From Planctomycetota bacterium (GTDB taxonomy: Bacteria > Planctomycetota > Phycisphaerae > WQYP01): DNA of 13,647 bases. The stretch lies in NCBI GenBank assembly GCA_021799715.1, contig JAJYZY010000065.1, positions 1 through 13,647 on the forward strand. The letters run 5' to 3'. A program made the position numbers and the translations under genes. Below are positions 7,225 through 13,647 of this stretch, one piece after another (within the stretch, counting starts at the first letter, position 1; every line of letters starts with the position of its first letter). Under the pieces are notes generated by a model. The model was not told the origin of the DNA. It saw nothing but the letters and a program-made list of their open reading frames with translations, and did no database searches.

Positions 7225-7239
7225 ATGCAACTGTTGCAT
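7225..7239. promoter_or_regulatory. Operator-like palindrome just downstream of the promoter
   Basis: ATGCAAC-T-GTTGCAT is a perfect 7+1+7 inverted repeat at about +7 to +21 from the expected transcription start. That placement is typical of a repressor operator, and odd-centred palindromes with TGCAA/TTGCA half-sites suit a dimeric HTH regulator. No regulator gene lies in the window, so the protein is unknown. Confidence 0.5.
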
Positions 7240-7342
7240 AGTAGTGGTGTCGTAGCGGGTTGCTCATATAGCATCATTTTCCGGGCTGGGCAGGTGAACG
7301 ATGTACAATTCGCAGTTGTGCAGAGTGGCAAAAGGAGTGTCT

Positions 7343-9160
7343 ATGGGACTCAATCAACTGCGGTACATGCGGATCTTTAAATTCGCCGCTATTCTGGCGT
7401 TGGCCGGATCGCTGCTTTTTGGTCACAGCGTATCCGCGGCCGCGGTTAAGGTGCAAGTGATTAAAACCTCGACCGGCTGGCAGTTGCTGCGCGGCGGCAA
7501 GCCCTATTTCATAAAAGGAGCGGGTGGAAGCTATTCCCTTGCGGCATTGAAGGCCGCTGGCGGCAATTCGGGCCGCACATGGGGGGCGGATGGCATTCAG
7601 GGGCAGTTGAACCGGGCGGCGAAGCTGGGCATGACCTGCACGGTGGGCATGTGGCTGGCCCATCCCGGAAATGGTTTCAGCTATAAAAATAAAGCCCAGG
7701 TGCAGGCGCAATATGAACAATGTAAAAAATATGTCCTCGAATATCGTAACGACCCGGCGGTGTTGGCGTGGGGCATCGGCAATGAAATGGAAAATGGTTA
7801 CGACCATAAAGTGCTCTGGCAGGCGGTGGAACAAATTGCCCGCATGTGCCATCGTTTGGATCCAAACCACCCCACTATGACTGTCGTGGCGGAAATCGGC
7901 GGCCACAAGGTGCAAAAAATTAATAAGTATTGCCCGGATATCGATATTATCGGCATTAATTCATACGGTGGCGGGCCATCGCTTTATAAGCGCTATATCA
8001 AAGCCGGCGGTGTGAAACCTTATGTGATTACTGAATTCGGCCCGCCGGGTACCTGGGAAATAGGGCGCGACAACCTGGGCTTGCCACCGGAAATGACCAG
8101 CACGCAAAAATCGCTGTATTATGCCCGCACGTATCGTAACAGTGTTTTAGCCGCCAAAGGGCTTTGCCTGGGCTCGTATGCATTCACCTGGGGCTGGAAG
8201 GTGGAAGCCACACCGACGTGGTTTGGCCTGATTCTCCCCGATGGCCGCCGCCTCGGCGCGGTGGACCAACTTGAGCATTTGTGGACTGGGCACTGGCCGG
8301 CCCATTTATGCCCGGATATGAAAAGCCTGAAACTCAACGGCCCGGACAAGGTTAAACGCAATTCAGAGTTAACCGCGTACGCGGTTGCTTCCGAGCCTGG
8401 CGGCGGTGCGCTGAAATACCATTGGGTTTTGCGGCGCGACATTTCCAACCTGCCGTCCAATGGTGGAGAATCTCGGCCCATGCCGCGGAAATATCCCCGC
8501 GCCATTGTCCGGCAGCATGGCGGCGATGTCACCGTGCGGATGCCGGATAATGGCGGTTATTACCGGCTTTTCTGTTACGTGTATAACAATCACAATGGTG
8601 CCGCGGTGGGGAACATTCCACTGATGGTTACCGGTCCGATTCGTCCGATGCGAATTCCCCGATCCCATCTGCCGCTGGTGTTGGTGGGGAAGAATGCCGA
8701 TGGCATGCCATTTATTCCCACGGGTTGGATGGGAGATTATAAAAATATCTCCTACGGGACCGCGAACTTCGGGCCGCCGGGCAGCCATCACTGTGTGCGA
8801 ATTCAATACAAATCTTCCAGCGGCTGGGGCGGCATAGCTTGGCAAAACCCGGCCAACGACTGGGGTAAAACCGATGGCGGCTTGAATTTGACCGGTGCCT
8901 CGAAGCTGACGTTCTGGGCGAAGGGAAAAGTCGGCGGCGAGAATATCACATTTGGCGTTGGCCTGATTGGAGCCGATCAACCGTTCCATGATTCCGCGCA
9001 CGTCTCAAAAGTTATCACACTCACAGCGCACTGGAAAAAATATTCCATAAGCCTGAAGGGGCGGAATCTCAAGAGGATTATCACCGGATTTTACTGGACC
9101 GGCGGTGGAAATGGTTCGCCGTTTACCTTCTACATTGATAATGTTAAATTTGTCAAGTAA
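7343..9160 (+). CDS. Secreted clan-A glycoside hydrolase (TIM barrel) with C-terminal carbohydrate-binding module
   Basis: Start ATG 7343 follows AAAGGAG at 7331-7337. The frame also offers an ATG at 7301, but that lacks a good site and would put 14 residues before the signal peptide. 605 residues: signal peptide (core ILALAGSLLFG, cut after SVSA near 33-36), a TIM-barrel domain at ~37-320, a beta-sandwich/Ig-like domain at ~325-430, and a jelly-roll-like module at ~443-605. Two glutamates stand at strand ends as in clan GH-A: Glu148 in GIGNEMEN (acid/base) and Glu231 in VITEFGPPG (nucleophile). The barrel has features such as FIKGAGGS, GGNSGRTWG and MTVVAEIGG seen in PVC-group proteins annotated as GH2-TIM or GH72-like. 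I cannot fix the family or substrate. A beta-glucan is plausible given the neighbouring GH5. The C-terminal module (SGWGGIAWQNPANDWG, NLTGASKLTFWAKG, HWKKYSISLKG) is repeated as the next gene. Confidence 0.85.
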   Translation: MGLNQLRYMRIFKFAAILALAGSLLFGHSVSAAAVKVQVIKTSTGWQLLRGGKPYFIKGAGGSYSLAALKAAGGNSGRTWGADGIQGQLNRAAKLGMTCTVGMWLAHPGNGFSYKNKAQVQAQYEQCKKYVLEYRNDPAVLAWGIGNEMENGYDHKVLWQAVEQIARMCHRLDPNHPTMTVVAEIGGHKVQKINKYCPDIDIIGINSYGGGPSLYKRYIKAGGVKPYVITEFGPPGTWEIGRDNLGLPPEMTSTQKSLYYARTYRNSVLAAKGLCLGSYAFTWGWKVEATPTWFGLILPDGRRLGAVDQLEHLWTGHWPAHLCPDMKSLKLNGPDKVKRNSELTAYAVASEPGGGALKYHWVLRRDISNLPSNGGESRPMPRKYPRAIVRQHGGDVTVRMPDNGGYYRLFCYVYNNHNGAAVGNIPLMVTGPIRPMRIPRSHLPLVLVGKNADGMPFIPTGWMGDYKNISYGTANFGPPGSHHCVRIQYKSSSGWGGIAWQNPANDWGKTDGGLNLTGASKLTFWAKGKVGGENITFGVGLIGADQPFHDSAHVSKVITLTAHWKKYSISLKGRNLKRIITGFYWTGGGNGSPFTFYIDNVKFVK

Positions 9161-9220
9161 TGCCATTAACCACTGGTACATCAACAAGGATAATATCGCT
9201 GAGAACAAGGAGTATCACAG

Positions 9221-9859
9221 ATGTTGACAACACATTCCTTCCGCCTGCCGCGTTCGCAGACAGGCTGGCTCGCCATGCTTTTGGCCGTTATGGCGATCCT
9301 CGGCTTGATGAATCGACAGGCATTGGCCGCCGCGAAACATGCCGGTGCCAAAGTGTCACTTCCTCTGGTGATTTATTCCGACGGACAGGGCCCATCGGGT
9401 TACATACCCGCCGGCTGGATGGGCAATGCGGCGGCCATCAAATACAACGGCAGTTGCACCACGCACCCGCGGAAAGGCGGCAGCAATTGTCTGAAAATTC
9501 AATACACCTCCCGCAGTGGCTGGGGCGGCATTGCCTGGCAAAATCCCGCCAACAATTGGGGCGATCAATCGGGCGGATTCAACCTTACCGGCGCGAAAAA
9601 ACTTACATTCTGGGCCCGCGGAAAAAAAGCCGGGCAGGTAGTCAATTTCGGTTTCGGTCTTATCGGCTCGGATAAAAAATATCATGACACCGCTAAAGGA
9701 AAACTCTCGGTCACGTTAACCCGGCATTGGAAAAAATATTCCATCAGCCTGAAGGGCAAAGACCTCAAGCGCATAGTCGTGGGCTTTTTCTGGACGGCCG
9801 CCGCCGCCAATGGCAAGCCGTTTACGTTTTATCTCGATAAAATCGAATACCGGAAATAA
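9221..9859 (+). CDS. Secreted stand-alone carbohydrate-binding module, paralogue of the preceding enzyme's C-terminus
   Basis: 212 residues starting at ATG 9221 after AAGGAG (9207-9212). A signal peptide (LAMLLAVMAILGLM, cut near QALA-AA, ~36) is followed by a single module of ~165 residues that aligns end to end with residues ~443-605 of the upstream hydrolase. SGWGGIAWQNPAN and HWKKYSISLKG are identical in both, as are NLTGA, PFTFY and GLIG; both end in Lys. No catalytic domain is present. It lies only 60 bases after the hydrolase stop, so it is probably co-transcribed and under the same operator. It likely binds the same extracellular polysaccharide, as an accessory or targeting protein, by analogy with free CBM proteins. 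Binding is inferred; the aromatic Trp residues of the GWGGIAWQ and NNWG segments are candidate ligand contacts. It arose by duplication, as a 17-base identical DNA stretch (9032-9048 and 9728-9744) still shows. Confidence 0.8.
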   Translation: MLTTHSFRLPRSQTGWLAMLLAVMAILGLMNRQALAAAKHAGAKVSLPLVIYSDGQGPSGYIPAGWMGNAAAIKYNGSCTTHPRKGGSNCLKIQYTSRSGWGGIAWQNPANNWGDQSGGFNLTGAKKLTFWARGKKAGQVVNFGFGLIGSDKKYHDTAKGKLSVTLTRHWKKYSISLKGKDLKRIVVGFFWTAAAANGKPFTFYLDKIEYRK

Positions 9860-9937
9860 TCGCGGCCGCTTTGCAGTCTCGGCGGTGATCGTTTTGGAAG
9901 TTGCGATATGACCGACTCCCCCATTGGTGCCGCACGG
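9860..9937. other. Convergent intergenic gap with a weak inverted repeat
   Basis: The spacer lies between the binding-module gene (+) and the PEP-CTERM gene (-). ATGACCG (9908-9914) and CGGTCAT (9935-9941) form a seven-base stem with a 20-base loop followed by TTT. It is a poor terminator candidate for the + strand transcript. Confidence 0.35.
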
Positions 9938-10912
9938 TCATTTGTATGTGCGAGCGGAAAAAAATCGTGGCGATGTTGCTTCATCGCCACGATTTATCGC
10001 GCGGGAGGTGTCGCGACGAGTGCACACTTTGACTTTGCGGCGATGAGATCGCTTGGTCATTAACAGTGCAGCACCGCCAAGTGCCGCAAAACCCAGCATG
10101 GCGGGTTCAGGCACCGGCGTGCTGGTAATGGACATGTTGCTCCATTGCACGTCACTGCCGTTGCCGCCGTTATTATCAATATATTGGACTTGTGTCGGCC
10201 CGCCGGTGGCCATGTTAATACTTCCGGTAAACGTGGTCGGACTGCCCCCGCCAATGTTCCCGCCGGCCGTCAGACTGTAATTACCGGTTGAACTTAACAA
10301 ACTGAACGCGAAGGTGTCATCGGCGTGATAATTATAGAGAATATTCCCGGAGTCCGGCTCAAAATAGGCACCACCATTGGTGCCGTCGGAAGCCCAATAT
10401 TCACCACCGCCAAAGCAGATCATGGAGAATAAAACCTTCCCCGACGAATCCAGGAGGGCAAAACCCATATTGGAGTCCGCGGTACTGGGATTGGTATTGG
10501 CCACCGATGTGCTGGTTTGGCCATTGTCAAGACTTAAATCGGTGGTGAATGTCTGACCCGCGGTCAGAGCGGAATTAAAGGATCGTGTGGCCGTGGTAAT
10601 ATCCGTGTTCAATCCGGTATCACCGCCCGTGCCGGGATAAACATAAATATCAAATGCGGGGGTCGAAGGGGAAGTGATACCGGCATTGGTGCCGATAAAT
10701 CCACCGCCTCCGCCGCCAGCTCCGGAAGGACCGGTATAGGCGAAATTCACATTCCATGCACCGAAACCTGTTCCTGCGTTGCCGCTGAAACCGCTGGTAT
10801 AATTTGCCGCGCTGTCGCTGGCGAGCACGGTGGCATGGGCTGTTGAAACGCTGATCCCCGCCGCCGCAGCGGCTAATAAAACTCCAGAAAGCATCAACTT
10901 GTGATTTAACAT
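9938..10912 (-). CDS. PEP-CTERM sorted exported protein with odd C-terminal extension
   Basis: Start ATG 10912 has GGAG (10924-10921) 8 bases upstream; the GTG at 10921 overlaps that GGAG and is less likely. 324 residues: signal peptide (LMLSGVLLAAAAAGISVS, cut at AHA ~28), a Gly/Ser/Thr/Asn-rich beta-type body without recognisable catalytic motif, and a PEP-CTERM tail. The tail is VPEPAMLGFAALGGAALLMT (Pro-Glu-Pro at 268-270, hydrophobic stretch to ~286) followed by the basic cluster KRSHRRK. PEP-CTERM proteins are processed by an exosortase and are tied to exopolysaccharide and biofilm matrix. No exosortase gene lies here. Unusually, the frame runs 31 residues past the basic cluster (VKVCTRRDTS...) and straight through an intrinsic terminator, so a lost stop or an indel is suspected. 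The body resembles secreted PVC-group proteins with PEP-CTERM tails; its role is unknown. Confidence 0.8.
   Translation of the reverse strand: MLNHKLMLSGVLLAAAAAGISVSTAHATVLASDSAANYTSGFSGNAGTGFGAWNVNFAYTGPSGAGGGGGGFIGTNAGITSPSTPAFDIYVYPGTGGDTGLNTDITTATRSFNSALTAGQTFTTDLSLDNGQTSTSVANTNPSTADSNMGFALLDSSGKVLFSMICFGGGEYWASDGTNGGAYFEPDSGNILYNYHADDTFAFSLLSSTGNYSLTAGGNIGGGSPTTFTGSINMATGGPTQVQYIDNNGGNGSDVQWSNMSITSTPVPEPAMLGFAALGGAALLMTKRSHRRKVKVCTRRDTSRAINRGDEATSPRFFSARTYK
9958..9995 (-). terminator. Intrinsic terminator of the PEP-CTERM gene, inside its ORF
   Basis: On the minus strand a 14-bp perfect stem (AAATCGTGGCGATG, 9995-9982, with 9975-9962) has a 6-base loop and runs into seven T's (9964-9958). 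It lies within codons ~306-319 of the PEP-CTERM reading frame. In the +1 frame a TAA occurs at 9996-9994, exactly at the foot of the stem, which is the usual stop-terminator arrangement. Confidence 0.8.
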
Positions 10913-11057
10913 AGAAAGCACTCCAATTAACAGGTACTGAAAAAAATGTGGAAACGACCTTTCAGGGCGGCGCGATCGCTACGTTCTTAATAATTTCATA
11001 TTCTCGCTCCTTTCTTCGCCGATAAATTCACACACAAAGGATTTCATTTGCCGATAC
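10913..11057 (-). other. Leader region between the GH5 gene and the PEP-CTERM gene
   Basis: About 145 bases. It holds the tiny ORF described separately, a GCGATCGC palindrome (10972-10979), and an A/T-rich stretch (TTTTTTT on the minus strand, ~10941-10947) before the GGAG of the PEP-CTERM gene. I see no convincing -35/-10 pair and no strong terminator after the GH5 gene, so read-through from GH5 into the PEP-CTERM gene is possible. Confidence 0.4.
10979..10999 (-). CDS. Minute leader ORF (6 codons) with strong ribosome binding site
   Basis: On the minus strand a full AAAGGAG (11013-11007) stands 7 bases before ATG 10999. The frame reads M-K-L-L-R-T and stops at TAG (10981-10979), 66 bases before the PEP-CTERM ATG. 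It is the best Shine-Dalgarno on this strand, yet it serves only six codons. It may be a translated leader (attenuation or coupling), or the start of a gene lost by a point mutation or indel. Expression cannot be judged from sequence alone. Confidence 0.35.
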   Translation of the reverse strand: MKLLRT

Positions 11058-13031
11058 TTATCTTTCCGCTGTGCCAATTGCCGCAGCCGTGATTGAACTT
11101 GAGCTTTCATAGCCCCGGTAGTCCGCAATCTTGAGTATTGCGTGGCCCGGTCTTTTGAAAGTAATGCCGCTGAAACGCGCACAGGTGTAAGCCCAAGGCT
11201 TGTGACTTAGCACCGCAAAACCCACCTGCGACATTTTCGTCCCTTTCGCAAATCGGATGGAACCCAGTTTTTTCCAGACTCCCCGCATTGGGCGATAAAA
11301 GCCGCTTATCGTAAAGCCGGTTCGCACCAGTTTCAGTCGCACGGGAAAACCCGGCATTGGTGCCATGGTCTGTGTAACATTTGCATCCGCCGCCGGTCGG
11401 CACGTCCAAGCGACCATATTTCCGGGAATAGCGTTTATCATCGCAAAGGCTGAATCCGATGCTTCCGACTCTCGCAACATCAAGCCCGCTTTGGCCCATT
11501 GGCTGCTCTGCAACAATTGCATCAATGTTGCAGAAAACGAGAAATTCTCCGTTGCCCGGTGGTACAGGAAATGAAACGAATCGTGGCGATTAAAAATATC
11601 TGTACCGCTGCCGAAGATCGCCAAATAGCCGTTGGTGAGTTTTTGTCCGCCGCGCCTGGCTCCACCGATGTCGGCCTGCCTCCAATCGCGCAGGGCAATG
11701 CCATGGGGAATGTGTGTTGGCAGCACCGGCGGTGGCGCGACATAGGGTAGATCGAGCCTGGGGGCGCGGCGGCTGGTCAGAGCGTCCAGCAGCGGACGGT
11801 TGATAGCCAATGGAATTGTGCCCATCGACTTGAAATAAGCCAGAATCTGCGACTTGCTGCTGTGCCGGACAGATATCGCCGGTAAGTTGTTGGCATTGGA
11901 CACCATGTACCATGAATTATCAGTAGCCCCGCCTTGCGGCTTAATGAGTTTGTAACTCCACATGGTGGCGGCCCATCCATTGGCCGCAAATGTGTCATAA
12001 TCCTTTCGCATCATTGCCGGGCCGCCGCTTTGATTCAACACCACATTAAACTCACCAACATAAAACGGCACGCGGGCGGATTGAATGAATGATTCCATGG
12101 AGGGAATTCGGCGATCAATAAACCAGGCCATCGTTGCCAATCCCGGCGGATTTCCGAACAGACCAGGATAAAAGTGCGATGTGTACGCCACCTGCGTCCA
12201 GCCATGCGACGACGCTCTGCCCCAGAATCGCACCGAACCGGAAAGCAGATTGGGCATAAACATGATGTGACGATGGTCGACGGCCCGCACCGCTTGGTAA
12301 ATCTTTGGCATCAGTGCCAGAAGTTTCGGAGCCATGTTCTGATGAAAATTGCCATAAGGCTCATTTAACAGATCATAACCGGCAACGGTGGGGTTGCCAT
12401 GGAAATGTGCGGCAATAGCCCGCCATAGATTGATTGTGCGCTGCTGGTCAACGCGACTGGTCCAGAGTTTATCCCGTTTGATCCGTCCGGTCGGGCCGTC
12501 AATACTCTGCCGTCCCGGCGCGGCGTGCATGTCTAAAATCACGTATATATGGTTTTTGGCTCCCAGAGCCACTGCCCGATCAAGCCAGTAGAAAGGGTGG
12601 TGCCGCATGGCGTATGGTGGTTTGACGTGTTCGAGAAGCTGATAATTGAAGGGGACGCGCACCACATTGAAGTTAAATTTACGGATAAGCTTGAAATCCC
12701 GGTTGCGGATGAAATTAGCGCGATACACCTGCATAAGATGATGTTCCGCGGCAGCTCCGAATCGCTTCTTGAATATCTGTTCCACGGAATATTGATCAGG
12801 ATAATGCCACGCCTGCATCCATGGCTCAAATAACAACCAGCATCCCAGATTGCATCCGCGGAGAATCAAGGGCTTGCCGTCCGCAACAAAGCGGGTGCCG
12901 GAAGTGCCCACGAATGGCATCGAGTGCCGTACCACGGCCCGCACTTGTGCGGAACCTCCCATGGCAGCCAGCAGTGCCGCGCCAGCGACAAGAGCGGGAG
13001 GCCTTAAAGCTTTTACAATCAGCGATCGCAT
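11058..13031 (-). CDS. Secreted GH5 glucanase with C-terminal concanavalin-like (DUF1349-type) domain
   Basis: 657 residues from ATG 13031; the ribosome site is weak (AAGG about 13 bases upstream), but the signal peptide (ALVAGAALLAAMGG, cut ~32) starts right there. The catalytic domain, ~35-400, is GH5 (Pfam Cellulase type). LRGCNLGCWLLFEPWM near the N-terminus recalls exo-beta-1,3-glucanases. VVRVPFNY and VILDMHAAPG follow, then the acid/base Glu224 in GYDLLNEPYGN, the HF pair in TSHFYPG, and the nucleophile Glu327 in FYVGEFNV. A proline-rich linker (~425-440) leads to a ~190-residue beta-sandwich (GSGTDIFN, WAKAGLMLRES) of the DUF1349/laminin-G-like kind, which may bind carbohydrate. It should act outside the cytoplasm on beta-glucan; the exact linkage is inferred from the N-terminal motif only. 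It lies between the prepilin-like gene and the PEP-CTERM gene on the same strand. Confidence 0.9.
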   Translation of the reverse strand: MRSLIVKALRPPALVAGAALLAAMGGSAQVRAVVRHSMPFVGTSGTRFVADGKPLILRGCNLGCWLLFEPWMQAWHYPDQYSVEQIFKKRFGAAAEHHLMQVYRANFIRNRDFKLIRKFNFNVVRVPFNYQLLEHVKPPYAMRHHPFYWLDRAVALGAKNHIYVILDMHAAPGRQSIDGPTGRIKRDKLWTSRVDQQRTINLWRAIAAHFHGNPTVAGYDLLNEPYGNFHQNMAPKLLALMPKIYQAVRAVDHRHIMFMPNLLSGSVRFWGRASSHGWTQVAYTSHFYPGLFGNPPGLATMAWFIDRRIPSMESFIQSARVPFYVGEFNVVLNQSGGPAMMRKDYDTFAANGWAATMWSYKLIKPQGGATDNSWYMVSNANNLPAISVRHSSKSQILAYFKSMGTIPLAINRPLLDALTSRRAPRLDLPYVAPPPVLPTHIPHGIALRDWRQADIGGARRGGQKLTNGYLAIFGSGTDIFNRHDSFHFLYHRATENFSFSATLMQLLQSSQWAKAGLMLRESEASDSAFAMINAIPGNMVAWTCRPAADANVTQTMAPMPGFPVRLKLVRTGFTISGFYRPMRGVWKKLGSIRFAKGTKMSQVGFAVLSHKPWAYTCARFSGITFKRPGHAILKIADYRGYESSSSITAAAIGTAER

Positions 13032-13121
13032 AAATATATGGGCCCTTCAGCGGATGATTCATCCAACAATGTAGTACTTGGTAACCCCAATTGCCGCCAT
13101 GCAATGACACATCGGCTCCAA
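13032..13121 (-). other. Short spacer upstream of the GH5 gene
   Basis: Ninety bases with no clear promoter pair or terminator by eye. It may carry a promoter of non-sigma70 type, or the two minus-strand genes may be co-transcribed. Confidence 0.3.
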
Positions 13122-13647
13122 TTAAGGCTCGCCGATCTGCCACCATGGAACAGACCATCCGTCGGTGCAGAACTTGGTGTAGCCGAAAGAAGTGATTGTG
13201 TTCGCTTGTCCATTGGCCAGCAGATAGAAAGTACTCTGCAGTGCGGAATATTTCACCGAATCCACATGGCCATCGACATAATTCACATTGATCCACGGAT
13301 CGGGCTGATTGGGATGATGCGGGTACTCGTTGGGTGCCCAGTTGCTGTAGACTTCGCCAAACCAGAGTACCGCCTGCGAGGCGTTGTTAACCTCAGTGTC
13401 GCGTGTTCCCGCCGCGATCCAATCGTTGTAAAAATAATCTACTGCTCCGCTGGAGAGCCGCCACGTTTGATTGCCGCCCTGTTCGGCTTGTACCGCCGGA
13501 TCAATAAACACCGGGTATGTACAGGGCGAAATCATATAGAGACATGGGCATAGTTTATATGGTATAATATTCGTGTTTACGTAGTTTGCGCCGGCGGCTC
13601 TATTGTGGTACAAATGACGTCTGGTACGCGTGGCCACGCGATGGAAT
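13122..13647 (-). CDS. Prepilin-like protein, DUF1559/H-X-DG type, C-terminal part only
   Basis: The frame is open to the right edge (F-H-R before the GTG at 13637), so the N-terminus, including any prepilin cleavage site and N-terminal helix, is outside the window. About 174 residues are visible, rich in Tyr, Trp, Asn and Pro. PHHPNQPDPWINVNYVDGHVDSVKY near the C-terminus carries the Asp-Gly-His-Val hairpin, preceded by His residues, that marks the abundant PVC-group proteins with a type II secretion pseudopilin N-terminus. Their role is not established; they are usually encoded in many copies and placed next to polysaccharide-degrading or sensor genes, as here beside GH5. Two Cys (CPC) at the left part might form a disulphide. 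The identification rests on the C-terminal motif and is moderately sure. Confidence 0.6.
   Translation of the reverse strand, partial: FHRVATRTRRHLYHNRAAGANYVNTNIIPYKLCPCLYMISPCTYPVFIDPAVQAEQGGNQTWRLSSGAVDYFYNDWIAAGTRDTEVNNASQAVLWFGEVYSNWAPNEYPHHPNQPDPWINVNYVDGHVDSVKYSALQSTFYLLANGQANTITSFGYTKFCTDGWSVPWWQIGEP

Noticed and set aside
7274..7915. 213-codon minus-strand frame over the hydrolase start
   Set aside because: It would cover the promoter/leader and the signal peptide of a well-supported gene, and has no recognisable motif.
10972..13029. GCGATCGC at 10972-10979 and 13022-13029, like the cyanobacterial HIP1 repeat
   Set aside because: Only two copies in 13.6 kb, one formed by coding bases at the GH5 start; nothing else suggests a cyanobacterium.
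12826..13296. 156-codon minus-strand frame bridging the GH5 and prepilin-like genes
   Set aside because: It is in another frame than both supported genes and overlaps the GH5 signal peptide; Cys/Arg/Trp-rich composition is typical of a shadow.
1..13647. tRNA, rRNA, CRISPR array, restriction or phage-defence genes
   Set aside because: I looked for these on both strands by eye and found no supporting sequence.

Overview
The window looks like chromosomal DNA of a Gram-negative bacterium of the PVC group, most probably a planctomycete close to Phycisphaerae. Four things suggest this: an autotransporter with beta-strand (PATR-type) repeats, a PEP-CTERM protein, the C-terminal part of a DUF1559/H-X-DG type prepilin-like protein, and secreted glycoside hydrolases with large C-terminal carbohydrate-binding modules. 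The taxonomic placement is inference from gene content. No rRNA, tRNA or CRISPR was seen.

Left part (1-960): insertion-sequence debris. A 5'-truncated IS3-family orfA ends in a textbook A-AAA-AAG slippery heptamer. It leads in the -1 frame into an orfB stub that stops at about 390. There a second, different IS3-family element begins with a structured left end. Its transposase is a relic: at each of three lesions in the reading frame sits a short TCCCGAT...ATCGGGA palindrome.

Second region (1161-4202): a 1013-residue classical autotransporter with signal peptide, repeat passenger and C-terminal outer-membrane barrel. Next (4293-6817) is a probable operon for serine hydroxymethyltransferase (glyA), a class I glutamine amidotransferase and dUTPase (dut). 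It has a recognisable sigma70-like promoter in front of glyA.

Third region (6818-9859): a gene-free stretch of about 500 bases that ends in a TTGACA/TATAAT promoter and an operator-like perfect palindrome. It is followed by a secreted clan-A glycoside hydrolase with a C-terminal binding module, then by a stand-alone secreted copy of that module.

Right part (9938-13647, minus strand): a partial prepilin-like protein, a secreted GH5 glucanase with a C-terminal concanavalin-like (DUF1349-type) domain, a minute ORF with a strong ribosome binding site, and a PEP-CTERM protein. The PEP-CTERM ORF overruns its own intrinsic terminator. The third and fourth regions together look like an extracellular polysaccharide (beta-glucan-type) degradation locus with convergent gene sets. 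The substrate is inferred from family resemblance only.

I found no clearly new multi-gene system. The items most worth a second look are the palindromic repeats in the IS relic, the free-standing binding module, the operator palindrome, and the terminator inside the PEP-CTERM ORF.
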